This document shows, piece after piece, positions 1 through 12,129 of a stretch of DNA of 64,000 bases. How positions within the stretch are numbered: position 1 is the first letter of the stretch; each line of letters begins with the position of its first letter. Origin of the DNA: Welwitschia mirabilis. Taxonomy: Eukaryota; Gnetophyta; Gnetopsida; Welwitschiales. The DNA is taken from NCBI GenBank assembly GCA_051453625.1, contig JBOZIK010000001.1:220542364-220606363 (forward strand), given 5' to 3'. The translations under genes and the position numbers were made by a program. Below the pieces are notes generated by a model. It did no database searches and was not told where the DNA came from. It was given only the letters and a program-made list of their open reading frames with translations.

Positions 1-3000
1 TGTGAAAACCAGTAATAGCATCTCTCAAATTGTTTTTCCCCCTTCTAAGAAGCTAAGTATTTCCTACTTGAATAAATGATTTAAAAAAACTAGAATTACT
101 AAGTATTTTAGAAAGAAATTTTATGGTTTATTCCCTAGAATTAATACTATGTCATACTCATCATTACCACTTATTTGCTTAGCTAGATGAAAAGCCATGT
201 GTCATTTCTCTTAGCTCAAAGATGGCCACCAAATGTTTAAATCTTACTTATAATTCATAACCAAGTCATTTAAGCCTTTGTCTAAGAGTTCCTTGAACAT
301 AACAAAACGCATGTAAGAAATTTAATAATTTTTAGATTAAATTAAATGACAATTAAAAAAATTTCTTAAGATGTAAAAACTTGTATATTCTTTTCTGTAA
401 TATTTTTGTTTATTGAACTAAAGATCTTTCATTAAATATTAGAAAATGGAATAATTCCAAATACTTCTACACTTATAAAAAGCCATTTTGGGTTACTGTA
501 ATGTAGGTCTTGTTGGTGACCTTATAGAGTAATCATCTTTATTTTTGTTTTGTTTATTTTTTTCTTTTTTTTCCTTATTTTGTTTTTTGGTTTTTCTTTT
601 TTTGGTTTCTATTATATTTGGGTAAATCTAAATTTTTTCTTTTTTGGATTTAAATGTTTATAAATTTTTTAAAAATTATTTTCATGATTACAAGATAGTA
701 GAGTTTTCATTAATTTTCTTTACACATTTAATAAAGTATATGAGAATTGAGATTAAATACTAAGAGACGATTTTTATAAACTAGTGGATGTTTAGCTATA
801 GAAATCAAGAGGGCACGAGTATCATTTTATCTTCATAAGCCTTACAAATCATGTAGTATGATGATGCAACAGATAGCTCACATCAAAGTGACAATTTGAC
901 TAATTCATAAAAATAATTCATAAAAACCTTACCTTTACTGTGGTTAGTTAACTTTGAATTAAACTTTGTACTTTCTAATGGATTATTAAGATAAGTTATT
1001 TAGTGAGAAAAGATTCTTCATAAGGACCTCATCTCATCTCTTTAGTAAAAGATTACATAATATTGAATAGGCGCTTAGGTTTGGATTGACATCTAGAGAA
1101 AAATATAGGAAAAAACACTATAATAAGTCTTATTGTCCTCCAATGATAATGGCGCACATGGTAAAAACACTTGTGACATGCTCAATAGTTAAAATAGTGA
1201 AGNNNNNNNNNNAAGATATATTAGAATAATAGAATGGTAATCCATTATAAATTCAATTCATCTCAATCATAATACCAAAATTAGAGTTCCATGGAAATTC
1301 CCTATTTAAACCACACGATTACACTTAGTTACACATCAAATTTTCATGATTCTCTTATTAAAATAGATTTTAATGTATGGATGCACCATAAGATGCTACT
1401 TATAAAACTTAGAAAGCCTCCTAAGACTAAAAGGTTCGATCCATTACGTGTTCAATAAAATAATGTTTAGTTTATTAGTTTTGGAATATTTTTTCTTTTC
1501 AAATATCATTTGGCTATAAAAAAAATGCATTTCTATTAAGGTCTAATCTTTTGAGTTTTTGTTGATTATGTAAAACTGAATTTCTTTTAGGCTTTACATT
1601 TCCCCAGTAAAATACTTATGTAAAATTATTTGATTAAAACACATTCTTTTTCCTTTGTTTTTATTTTCTATTTAAAACAAAGTTTTTTAATTTATTTCTT
1701 ACTTTAACATAAAAAAAATTTCTCTTGAACTATTTTTACTTTTATGATCAAAATCTATCTTTCATGAGATGTGGTAATTTGCAATCTTATTTTGTTTAAT
1801 ATTTTATTTATTAAATTGAAGCTCATCCCAATACATATTCAATTTTAGCTCATTGGAATGTAGGTTCATTGCAATGTAGGACTTGTGGATAATGGATACA
1901 ATCATTTTAAGTGTATTTTGAAATATTTATGTGTACCTCTAAGAGAAACTTAATGGAGCTACATAATAGAACTTTTTGATTATGCTACTCGCTTAGAAAA
2001 TAGTAAAGGATTTTCTTAACTAAATTACATTTGTGATAAATGCCTCTATGTGATGTTTTCTACTCAATGTGTACAAAATTCATCAAAATAGATAAAACAA
2101 ACAAATCCTTATAATATTTTTTTAACTTTAATGTTTCATATATAACTTATTTCATACTTAGATATTTTTATCCTAATAAATACAATCAATTCAAATGAGA
2201 TAGTGTCTAAAGATAATTAGAGTAAATAAAAAAAAGAAATAAACTTATAAAAATACATACTTTTTATCAGTTTCCATTCCTTTTCTTTTGTAAGTAAAAC
2301 TCATAGAATATATAAATGTGAATCTATATTCATGTACTACAAATCTAATATTAAATTCACCTACCTTTTTTCAAGATGTCATCTTCTATTTATGTTATTT
2401 TTAAATAAATGTAGCTCTTATTATTAAATTTTTAATATTTTTATTTTTTGAATTTTTCTAGTTATATTTTTACACTAATGTAATCATGCTATCTTAATTT
2501 ATTAATATTTGTTATTTCTTAATAAGTGACATTTGATTTTTGAACTAATTTGTAGCAATAAGACAAAGTGAACAAAAAGAAAAACCTTAAAGTGGTTTAG
2601 GTATGCATTTTTATCAATGTAGGTAAATAATTATTTTTATTTATTTTTCTTTATTTTTAGATTATTATTAATATTTACCATTTTTATTTTTTCTAGTTAA
2701 GAATCTGATTATGTAATGAATGAGAAATTACTAACAATAGGAGTGGTAGCTTTTTAAAATAGGAGCTATATTACATGCAAAGCAATTCTGCTTCCAAACT
2801 GCTACATTGATTTCCAAGTAATTACTTTCTACCCAAAGAAGGCTTCATCCTAAAAGAGCTAGAGGAGAAATAAAGGTGGGATTATCTGAGCATGATAAAG
2901 ACTTAATTGCCTGATTCCTTTGACATCAAAAAGTAGACAAGAATGAAAGGGGAAAAAATGGGAATAATAGATAATAATGTTACATTTCAAAATAGAATTT

Positions 3001-3049
3001 CTTTTTGGATTTCTAAAATCCTTCCATTCATAAATAATTAGATTATAAA
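1..3049. other. AT-rich intergenic DNA, no gene seen
   Basis: I see no reading frame with family resemblance, no RNA gene and no clear repeat terminus here on either strand. A 10-base N gap lies at 1203-1212. A thymine-rich low-complexity tract is listed separately. Confidence 0.6.
538..650. repeat. T-rich low-complexity tract
   Basis: The plus strand is a run of T broken by occasional G and C over roughly 110 bases. Read on the minus strand it is A-rich and could be the worn tail of a retroposed sequence, but no such element is recognisable beside it. Confidence 0.5.
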
Positions 3050-4760
3050 TAGATTAATCATGAGATTCTTTTCTTTAAACAATCTTAAGTTACACTCTTT
3101 CCAAAGCTATCATACCACATGATGAAGTAAATTACAAGCAATGGTGTTTGCCCCTTGTTCACCTATATGTCAATGCCATTATTTAGCTAAATAACATAAT
3201 TTAGAAGAATCATCTACCATTGGACAAATGCAATCCCAAACTCTTTTTATTTATTAACAATGAAGAAAATGGAGTCTAGAGAATTCTTCTTCATTTTTAA
3301 AAGAGTAGCATTGATTTATAATTCTCCAAACAAATTTTTGAAGATTCTTTAAAAAAGGCAATGTATTTGATAGTGCTAAAGAAAAATAGAGTTTGGCTAA
3401 TATTTACTTCTTTATTTTTTTCCATCTAATTGCTTCCTCTTCTAAAGGATAACTTCAAAGAATCTCATAAGCTTCTAAAGATTTAGAATCATCTTTGATT
3501 TTCTTTTTCCATTTCTCTAAATGTATAAGAATATATAATTCTTTAATCCACCTTTTACTTTTTGTAAAATGTTTTAAGTTACAAAGCATCAAATAGTATT
3601 TGCATCAAAAACCCTTTTGTGGATCTCTTAAAAAAATTAGAATAATTTAGATATTAATCCTTTAATACCTGAATCCATTTTTCATTCTTTATATGAAACC
3701 ATTAAACTATTTTAGCTAAGAAGAAATTATTAACTCATAAAGTCTTTTTAAATTGAAGCCATCTTTATCTCATAATTTCCATAATAGCTTTTCCATGTGT
3801 TTGACAACTTCTCTTGAAGTGTAGACATAAGACATCACATAAATTGAAAATGATTGAAAAGGACTTTTGATGAGTTGAATTCTTCTTAATAAAGCAAGAA
3901 ATTAACTTTTCTACCTTGTTAATATGTGACTTCTTATTGAGAACATTACTCTCTAATTCTTTCTTAACTCTCCCTATAAAGAGGAAAGTACTTAAAGATT
4001 TTTCGAATATGACATTGTACAATTTAGAATTTTTTGCATTTTATGAATTCATCTTAGATCCATGTTAAAAGTATAAACAATGTATTTTAGAAGATTAATA
4101 ATTAAATTATTTTTTAAAATTCAAAATATCTTGAATCCTTTTTAAATTCTTTATTTTCCATATACAAATATAAAGGTACCATTTATTTAATGAACATGAC
4201 TTAAACTAGAAATAGTTTTTGAAACTTTAATACATATGAAATAGTTATCCCTTTGAACCTTATTAGTTATTACTCCCAAAGCTTCATCAAAAAGAGAAAA
4301 AGAAATAATGACATGCTATCACTTTGTCGAATACTAATTTGAATATTAAAGTATTTATCTAAATCACCGTTCAATATAATAAAAAGATATGAAAATCTAT
4401 AATACACTTTTAATAATGCTTGCGGTTATTTTAAAAAACCAAATCTTTTTAATTATCACTTAAAAAAGTACTTATTCACTTTAGCATAAGCTCTATTCAT
4501 ATCTAATTTGAATACCATATTAATTGTTTTCTATCTACTAAGTATGTAGAAGATCTCGTAAATCAAAATTATTTGATCTAAATTAAGTCTCTTCGTGATA
4601 AACCCTCCTTGTGAAGCTAAGATTAATACTAGAAGAACAATTTTCAATTATTGTAAAAGAGCTTTTCACATTATTCTCTAAGCAGTGTAATGTTATTGGT
4701 CGAAAATTTGATATGTATTATTAGCTTATTGTAGATTCTACAGTAAGAACTTCTAGTTGT
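3050..4760 (-). mobile_element. Decayed LINE (L1-type) ORF2 relic
   Basis: On the minus strand, translated pieces follow the order of plant L1-type ORF2. A reverse transcriptase block reads FKLDMNRAYAKVNKYF (about 4455-4520), matching the family pattern KLDxxKAYDxVxWxF. Nearer the 3' end (about 3480-3800) comes a block ending KWIQVLKD, then a stop, then YLN, matching the 'W..ILK.KY' region downstream of RT. The longest open piece is 85 codons (3765-4022). Many stops and frame changes separate the pieces, so it is dead. No ORF1, poly(A) tail or target duplication was identified; the ends given are those of recognisable similarity. The LINE assignment is from motif memory, not a database search. 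Confidence 0.5.
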
Positions 4761-5529
4761 TGTAAATTCTACCAACTGTTTTCTAGAGTTTGCATGTTAA
4801 CAAATTTACAAATAAAATTTACTCTTCATTAGGAAAAGCTGCAAAAAGGCATTGAAAATTTGAAGATTTGTTGGACTTACTTAAAATGAAAAATCTTTGT
4901 GTTTAGCAAATTCATTTTGTTTGACAATTATCTAAACGGTGTATTCGTAAATTGCAATCACTTGATATAGCTAATTGTTCTTTTATAACTTCATAGGCAA
5001 GATGGACAGAATGCACACTAATCATCTTAGTATAACAATGCATTGATATTTTGTTAATTACAGGTAATGTTGATTTGGCAATTGTAATTCTACAAAGAAT
5101 ATTTCTGGGAAATATCTTTACTCAAACAACTATAAATTTCATTATATTTTTCAAAGATGCCAAATCTCGCTATCTGAATTCATTGATAAATGAGGTGTAC
5201 AAATGAAATGCATGGTATATATTTAACATATGCATGCAATATATCCTAACCCGAATACATTATGCCATACAAACAGTACACAAATTTAATAAGATTGGGG
5301 AGGCTGTTTAGCTTTTCGTTAAACAAGCAACGAGATGCTGCATTCATTATAGAAAATAGCCAGCCGTGTTTGACTACTAGGTGCGGCACTGCAGGGGGTT
5401 GACTCAAGTCTTTGTTCACTACGCTTGTCATTCGGGATGCAGAAAAGATGCGTAAGATGAGCGTTCCTGAAATTCTAGTTTTGCTATTATCATCTCCCGG
5501 AAACGAGAGGGGACAAACATCGGAATCGG
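4761..5529. other. Upstream flank of the gene fragment
   Basis: No coding feature is recognised. From about 5280 the GC content rises and the sequence loses the AT-rich character of the preceding transposon relics, as expected near a gene. It could hold the promoter, a 5' untranslated region or an earlier exon. A 101-codon minus-strand frame (5246-5551) overlaps the plus-strand exon and looks like a chance frame. Confidence 0.4.
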
Positions 5530-6152
5530 ATGGCTTCTCAACTTCCATCAAATGGTACGTCTCTGAAAATATTTGGGCTTATCAGCTTCTTGTTATTCTT
5601 AAGCCAATATACTTGTATATGATTGTTTGCAGAAAATCATTCGTTATTGCCTGCTGTTGAAAATCTAGAGATAGTAGGAGACGCCGTACCTGGTAATATG
5701 ATTCAGGCTTGTGGGTTTCTAGCCAATAATGCTAGAGCATGTAATTTTGAGGTTCGTCTTTGTCTTCTGGAGTATCTTATCCCAGAATACAGTTTGCTAT
5801 AAGCTTTTCTCGCTATACTGTTGACGGACAGATGAAGACTTCTTTCTCATTTTATTCATTTCATGATTACCTTTTTCAAACACCTTGCAGTGGGTTCGTC
5901 AAGCGGAAGATGGAAGTACATATTATATTGAGGGTAATCAAATTTACCGGAAAAGTGAAAGTTGTTCAAGGTTTTCATAGCAAAATAACTCTCTTTTAAC
6001 CCTTTTTTTCCACGATTAATCTTATTTGAATAATTGCGGGCTTTTTCTCTAAATCAACAGGGGCAAATTCACCTGAATACACTGTGACGATCGACGATGT
6101 GGACACCATTCTTGCTGTTGAATGTGTACCAATAGACGACAAGAATAAAAAG
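5530..6152 (+). CDS. Partial spliced plant gene, Ig-fold-like beta module, four exons
   Basis: Four exons join in one frame with GT-AG introns: 5530-5554, 5633-5751, 5891-5933 and 6061-6152 (279 nt, 93 codons). Intron phases agree at every junction (1, 0, 1), and the last exon ends in phase 0 at a GTATGT donor. Readable pieces are VENLEIVGDAVPGNMIQACG (exon 2), WVRQAEDGSTYYIEG (exon 3 into 4) and EYTVTIDDVDTILAVECVP (exon 4). From memory this pattern (W-x-R..DG....YIEGA..P.Y..T.DDVD..LA.E..P.D) belongs to a small beta-rich module in plant coiled-coil proteins of unclear function, resembling immunoglobulin-like domains. I cannot name the gene. The ATG at 5530 has an in-frame TAG at 5476 upstream; it may be the true start or simply lie inside an internal exon. 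The following exon (expected to continue with a G-x-LV-like segment) was not found in the window. No stop or frameshift is present, so either the gene continues through a very long intron or this is a recently stranded fragment. Confidence 0.65.
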
Positions 6153-7468
6153 GTATGTTCATTATAGATTTTTGTTTGTTTTAATTAGAAATTATATTGT
6201 ATAAAGTAAACAACGGATTACCAAAAGGGAAATGAAAACAAGAGATGAAGGTTCAAGATACTAAATCTTACGAGTCCCTGTTGCTAACAACACTGAAATC
6301 TTGCAAGTTTATTGTGTGGAAGGAGTCAATCACGGTTTGTACAATGCCTTATTCTCTACAAGTGACAATCTGTAGAGCGAGAGATATACTATATAATTAA
6401 ATGCCATAAATTAAAATTTTTGAGGCATTATAGACTACTGTTTTCTTTCATCAACTTGATAGTCAATGGACTCTTAACGTTCCTGTTTGTATGCTATAAT
6501 AGTCCTATCCTGTAAAATCTGTATAGATGAAGTCTTTACAATAAATAGTAGATCGTTTTTCTTAATCCTTGCTTAACATGCTATTAATAACACTCTTTAT
6601 GGTTGATGAAGTACTAATATTTTGGGACCAGACAAGCATAATCCCTTCAGTTCCTCATATAATATCTTTCTCGCTAACATCAATCTATAGGCTTAAGCAC
6701 AATATCTACCAAATTTAAATGAAGACTTCAAAAATTATTGTGACAAGAGTGTTGTCGGCACACATTAGTACTCAACAATGTTACTTCAAGCCATTAAGTA
6801 GTTAAACAGTTTAAGACCCAAGCCCTGTCCTATGTGCTTGCGGTTTACATTAGGTTGTGTTTGGCAGAGGCATCTATTGCCAGCTCTTTGCCTAATAGCA
6901 GCTTTATTTGGAATGGAAGACTTAGTTGCCAGAAACAAGACGTGAACAAGGTGATGGAAATAACAGGATGACCAACAGCCAGGCAAATGCAGGTCGGATA
7001 TAAGAAATGCAGTGTACATAACTGAGATACTGAGCTTATGTATATGCATTCTTCGTCAGTAGTTTATTTTTCAATATGGATTTTTCAAAAATAATTTCTG
7101 TGAAACTCATAATAGGGTCTGGCATTTTCGAAAATAGTTCATTTCCTGGTAGGCATTTTCAGAAATTATTTCAGATTGGAATTTATCATCTGTATCATCC
7201 ATGGAACTACCAGGGGCCTACATTTTATGAATTCCGACATGCTAATCTGGTGGTGCTTGAGATAGACGTCCAACATTTGAGTGTACAAAACCCTAGATCT
7301 TAGGCCTTTTTATGTCACAATTTGTTGCACCTGATTGATTGAATGAATGAAAGCATACCTACTTGAATTTCTTTCACATGAAGATGCACTAAAAACCTAC
7401 AAAAGATTAAATGCAATTAAATATTTTCAAGAATTACTAATCAAATAAGATTTGTAAAAATGTGAATA
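6153..7468. other. Putative intron or gene-flank DNA
   Basis: Begins at a good splice donor (GTATGT) of the gene fragment. No further exon of that gene and no transposon protein is recognised. Base composition is closer to that of the gene than to the surrounding AT-rich relics. Small open frames at 6786-7049 (minus) and 7076-7303 (plus) resemble nothing I know. Confidence 0.4.
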
Positions 7469-8420
7469 TTAAAAACAAAATACTTGTGATAAAACTCCTA
7501 ACGCAGCAGTTCTTTGTAAGGGTTTTGGCTGCCGTATCGATTCCGGAATGTAAACGCCTCTAAAGCTTCGTGATGGTATGCAGCATGCATAATAAGGATG
7601 TGCAAAACATGTCTTTGGTGTGATGCCCATGACTGATAGGTTTCTAAAGTAAATGCACTCTACCTTCAATAATGAGATCAGAAATCTCGTCACATATGCT
7701 AGAATTGTTGCTATAAATTTTCCTTTCTTCCATTCTACTTAAACTATTATTTCCCTAAGTGCTTGTTTCACTTCAGAGAAATAATATGTCATTGCAAATT
7801 GAGGGGCAAACATGTTACCTACATACTGTGGAAGTCATGACAAAGAGTGTTTTTTATATATAGCTTGTATCGTTGAATGTTTTGGCATCTAAATCCATTT
7901 CAGCTACCCAATCAAGTGCTACGTAAATGTCTTTCAGTAAATGATTCAAACAGTGAGTTGCATTTGGAGTTGAAAAGATCTTGGTATATTCATCTTCAAT
8001 CATATCATCTGCAGAAACATTATTGGAGGCAGTATCTGTCACAAGATACACAACTTTTTTCTTTCATATAATGTTCATGACCTCTTGAAATAAGTTTACA
8101 AAATATGCAGCATTTTTAATATGTCCTGATGTATAATGTACTCGAATGAGCTGTACTCTTTTTGGAGAAGCTGCAAGAATGTTATTAAGAGGCCTTATAT
8201 CAAGGGGTGNNNNNNNNNNNNNNNNNNNNNNNNNNNNNNNNNNNNNNNNNNNNNNNNNNNNNNNNNNNNNNNNNNNNNNNNNNNNNNNNNNNNNNNNNNN
8301 NNNNNNNNNGTCCAACACTCTGATAAAATAGAAATCCTGAATGGGCGCAGCCAGCTTTTATTCCATTTAAGCTTTCCATCACCTCCTGATTTTTTTCATC
8401 ATTTAAAATTGCGTGTGAAG
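7469..8420 (-). mobile_element. hAT-superfamily transposase relic
   Basis: Minus strand, in the order of plant hAT transposases. About 8320-8410 reads KSGGDGKLKWN, like the BED zinc-finger start (GGxxxKWxC), although the expected Cys residues are not preserved. After the 100-base gap (8210-8309), 8064-8209 contains TSGHIKNAAYFVNLFQEVM, and 7854-8051 contains VTDTASNNVSADDMIEDEY followed by ATHCLNHLLKDI; both match the DUF659/RNase-H-like core (DxSxHxK, VTDNAxN, CAxHCxxLxLxDI). Further text to about 7480 (FAMTYYF..., ALREIIV) fits the next segment. Several frame breaks and stops are present. No terminal inverted repeats or 8-bp target duplication were found. It lies about 1.3 kb downstream of the gene exons, so it may sit in an intron. 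Confidence 0.65.
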
Positions 8421-9552
8421 CCTTTCAGAACTACATGACACATAGAACTATAGGGCATTTGTTATCATTGTTACAACCTACGCTCAGTATGAAGATCTAG
8501 CAATGTCAGTGGCCTTCCATATCGATAAAATAGGGATCAGAACTGAGGAGGGGAGTGTTAAAAGCTGAAGAAGTTGAGAAATTCATTATGCCTTTGATGG
8601 AAGGCTGTGGAATAATCTCCTGAAGAAATGATAACAGAAATTGGATGCAAAAGTGTTGCTCGATGCAAATTGCAACTACTGAAATCTAGCAAAAAGATAA
8701 ACGGCATGGAAATATTGTTACCTGAGTGTAATCTGTGCTTCACCAAAGCAACTCTATTTTTTCTTGCGTTGCTGAAAGTGGTCTAAAGCTTTTTATTTGT
8801 GAAACTGGAAAATGACTAAAAATTTAATTTCCTCTGTTTCAATAATTGCCATGAGAAATGGTGTAGAGGATTAGATTCCCACATTTCTTCAGACTGGAGT
8901 ATGGTAATTGTACTTTAAATTCAGAGGCTTAAATATACATGCTTTTTCGCACATTTTTGTTGCCAGCTTTATTCTTTGAGGTGAAAAATGAAAAACGCCT
9001 GTCTTGAATTGTTTTCTAGCTTATTTTTGTTTTATATCAAACATATTCCAAGCACTACATAAATGTAGTACATCTGCTAACTAAGGATGGAAACAAGACC
9101 ATGTTCAAGCTTCCTTGGGTTTTTGCAGCCAGTAGCTTGGGCTAGGTAAACTCCCACATACCAACACCTAGAATGCCTCACAAGTTTTAGATACCTGAGA
9201 CAGGTTTCCTCAACAAGATCCTAAAAAGTGTAAGCTAAATCATACAAATGGCAAGACTTCTTGTCCGATATATTTTATTTAAACAAAGGGTTTAACTTTC
9301 ACATGCTTAGTTGAACAAAAATACCTTAAAATTACTTTTGTTAATAATATTCTACAGGAGATAGTAGCTTACATTATGACATACAAATTAAGACAAGATC
9401 AGTAAGGAGGAAGTATGAAGTACTTCAAATACTGTAACATTTGTCTTTCAAATTCCAATTTAGTACAAAGTTCTTATGCAATGTATCAAATGTTTAGAGA
9501 GTAATTGATAGCTTCTCCATGTTGCATATTTTGTTTGCATTCATTTCACATC
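8421..9552. other. Non-coding DNA, no feature recognised
   Basis: No reading frame or repeat in this stretch resembles a known family. Its composition is similar to that of the putative intron upstream. Confidence 0.4.
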
Positions 9553-10080
9553 TTACTCAATAATCCTCACATGCATCATGGATGTGAATTTAAACATGGT
9601 ATTGCCCTTTTGTGTCTCCAGGATGTGTTTTTCTTTATTTAACTCATACAAATGACAGGTGAAATTTAATAATTTAATAAATCGTTTCAGGGAAAACGGG
9701 TCAAAGCATATGCAAGCAATCAGAAAAAGATAGGCCGTGGTAAGTGAGGTTTGCTTCTGAATTTGCTGATTATGTACGAGAATTTGCAACAACACACAGA
9801 AGGAAAGATGATTGAATAAGATTTTGAACTTGATGAATGATGTTGCATCTGGGTTCTTATATCTAATACAACAACACATATCTATAAAATTATATAGCAA
9901 AGAAATTAAAGATGAAAGGAAGAAAAAGGAGAAGGTACTAAGATGAATCTTTAGTTGATTGCAGTGCTGAATGTCACACATAGGCACCCCATGTCTCTCA
10001 TATAGCATAAACCCTATTGCAGATCTTACACCAAAAGGAAACTGCAGTTTATAATTTTGCACACGAGGTAAATTACACAA
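9553..10080 (-). CDS. Unrecognised 175-codon open frame, probably chance
   Basis: This is the longest N-free open frame in the window: ATG to stop, 175 codons. The protein would be rich in Phe, Leu, Ile, Cys and His, with a hydrophobic stretch around residues 50-70, and matches no family I know. There is no TATA-like promoter at a convincing distance, and the composition is what AT-rich DNA gives by chance in one frame. It lies where an intron of the upstream plus-strand gene could run. I list it only because of its length. Confidence 0.12.
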   Translation of the reverse strand: MCNLPRVQNYKLQFPFGVRSAIGFMLYERHGVPMCDIQHCNQLKIHLSTFSFFFLSSLISLLYNFIDMCCCIRYKNPDATSFIKFKILFNHLSFCVLLQILVHNQQIQKQTSLTTAYLFLIACICFDPFSLKRFIKLLNFTCHLYELNKEKHILETQKGNTMFKFTSMMHVRIIE

Positions 10081-11750
10081 CGGACAATAAAATTCTCAGT
10101 GTAGAATGTAAAAACCCAAGTCAAGAGTAAAAATGTTATTTCACAATTGGCATTACAATGTAGACTTAGTGTAATGCTATCTCACATATCTTGCATGTGA
10201 TGTTTTTACAAATGAAACTTTCACATCAAGGATTTTAGTATGAATAATTAGGGAAAAAAGAAATAATACAATCTAGCATAACTGCATTTGATAAAATGTA
10301 AAGAAGAACCTTAACACAGTAAATTTACTAGGCTCAAATTCTATATCACTGTTCTTCACCACCAAGCAATCCTTGTTTACAGGACCTTTGTTCTTATCGT
10401 CCCAACAAACACAAATCTATGATACTTACATTCCTTGTTCTTGCACTTTGAAATAAGAGCCTTCGTTGATGAAGACTTGCTAGGTTCCTTCCTTTAAATA
10501 CCTCAGATAGAAATGGTCTAGCTATTTGTACATAAAGTATTACTGCTTAACTACTACAATATCTCTACTTCAGAAGTTGTTGATAAATTACAAAGTCAAG
10601 AATTATTTAGTAAGTCATTAAGTCACATCATAAGAGATAAAAATGGGTATTGCATGCCCTTTTCTTCCTTTTCCTTTTTTACTTTTCCTTTGTTTCCTTT
10701 TTGGTTGAGGAAGTTAATTCATGGGAAACCACACAGCACTTGCCAGGTTCACTGGTTTGCTTGGACAAGTGAAAACCTATGGTAGCCCTTGCTGATCCGG
10801 AAGTTCACGACCAAATGTCTAGGTCCCACTTGTGATTTATACCCAACACATTAAAGTCTCCACTTCGGTGTGCCTTGGATATGTGGATATAAACCACAAG
10901 CCAACTCACACACTATATGACTTGAACCCAAGGCTTTGAAGCTCCCAAGGACTTATAAATACGGGTTAAATACCTTTTTTTTAAGTTTGTAATAAACACA
11001 GGTTATACTCCTTGTTATATTGTAATGTTAGGTGGCCCTGGTTGTGAATAATTAAGGTATAAAACAAGGTTTGGGAGGGGGTGGGAAAGGGGTACCTTCT
11101 AAAATCTCAACGTGTTTTTAGGGTGTTAGGCTGTGGGGAGTCTGTTTATTCCCTCTTATTAGGATTTTCAGGTGTGTAAGGCTGTTTGAGAACTTATGTT
11201 TCAAAAAGGCCCAACCACGTTGAATCTATGCAGGTGTTTTTGTTTTGGCTTGCTGGTTTTCTTGTTGCTTCCTTAACGTGAAAGCTATGCACACAAACAT
11301 CATTCTAAATTGTTCTTATTAATTTATCTTCCAATTTGCTGTGTATTTCCAACCGCTCTATTATTGCAAGATTCAAGCTTAAACAATATCATGCTGTTTT
11401 CTTGTTAGACATGTTGATCTTGACAACAGCAAATTAGGATATCATCATGTTGAATTCCTTGAAGTGATCAACAACAAAAGTGCAATCAAATATTTACAAA
11501 ATATGCAAGCTGGGTTGAAGAGATAACTCAATTGATGATGGAGTGTGTTTGATGGATAACTTCAATTGTGCATAATCAACATGCTATAGTTTCTTGTTTT
11601 TACAATTAAATCATAAAATCACTGAAGGATCTTGAAATTGTTCTGGAGTATTCGATGATTAAACCTCTTCCTGTAATTTAGTATTACATAAGCAAGCATA
11701 GTTGACGAACTTATATATGTTACTTGAACAAAATTAAGCTGTTCAAGGTG
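10081..11750. other. Non-coding DNA, locally GC-richer
   Basis: No gene recognised. From about 10690 to 11250 the sequence is richer in G and C and looks like low-copy DNA rather than worn retrotransposon. It includes a single tRNA B-box-like string on the minus strand near 10920-10935, without a matching A box, so I do not call an RNA gene. Confidence 0.4.
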
Positions 11751-12086
11751 CTAGTGGGTGAAGAGCCACCCAACTATCCATATGACAAAAGTTCTTTTCA
11801 AGGAAGTCAGTATTAACAACAAAATCGTATCAAGTCGAGGATTAAAAACCAAAAATTTCTTGTTTCTATTCGAATATCCATCATAGAATACTACTTGTAA
11901 AGTAGGATTAGTAAGTACTTCCTTGGCATTATTGACATCCTTTATTTGCTCCATTGTGTAAATTTTGTTTTCTGGATTCTTTTTCTGGATGTCATTTCAA
12001 AACTGCTTTCTTATAAGCATTTTTTATTTCAGACTTGGTAGTAGGGGAGGAACTCTCAATATAGCATACCAATCTTTGTATTCATT
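11751..12086 (-). pseudogene. Decayed J-domain (DnaJ-like) sequence
   Basis: Minus strand, 12086 down to 11877, is 210 nt: the size of a J-domain. Pieces in order: NEYKDWYAILRV (start of helix I), then after a frame change SEIKNAYKKAVLK, a stop, and HPEKE (helix II and the HPD loop, here HPE), then after another frame change MEQIKDVNNAKEVLTNP (helix III) and FYDG (end of domain). Family knowledge: J-domain proteins stimulate Hsp70 ATPase through the HPD motif; loss of the Asp normally abolishes this. Two frame changes and an in-frame stop (probably a former Trp) make it a pseudogene. The open frame continues to 11751 with text I do not recognise. A Q/H/N-coding triplet tract lies just upstream on the same strand, so the parent protein may have had a low-complexity region next to the J-domain. 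No introns are evident, so a retroposed copy is possible. Confidence 0.6.
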
Positions 12087-12129
12087 AACTAGCATCCAAT
12101 CTCTAGAGTGATGCTTCTCTCGATTTCCT

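Noticed and set aside
5246-5551. 101-codon minus-strand frame over exon 1
   Set aside because: Opposite strand to a well-supported exon and without family resemblance.
10890-10985. tRNA or SINE from a B-box-like string
   Set aside because: Only one box on the minus strand; no A box at the right distance and no stem pairing.
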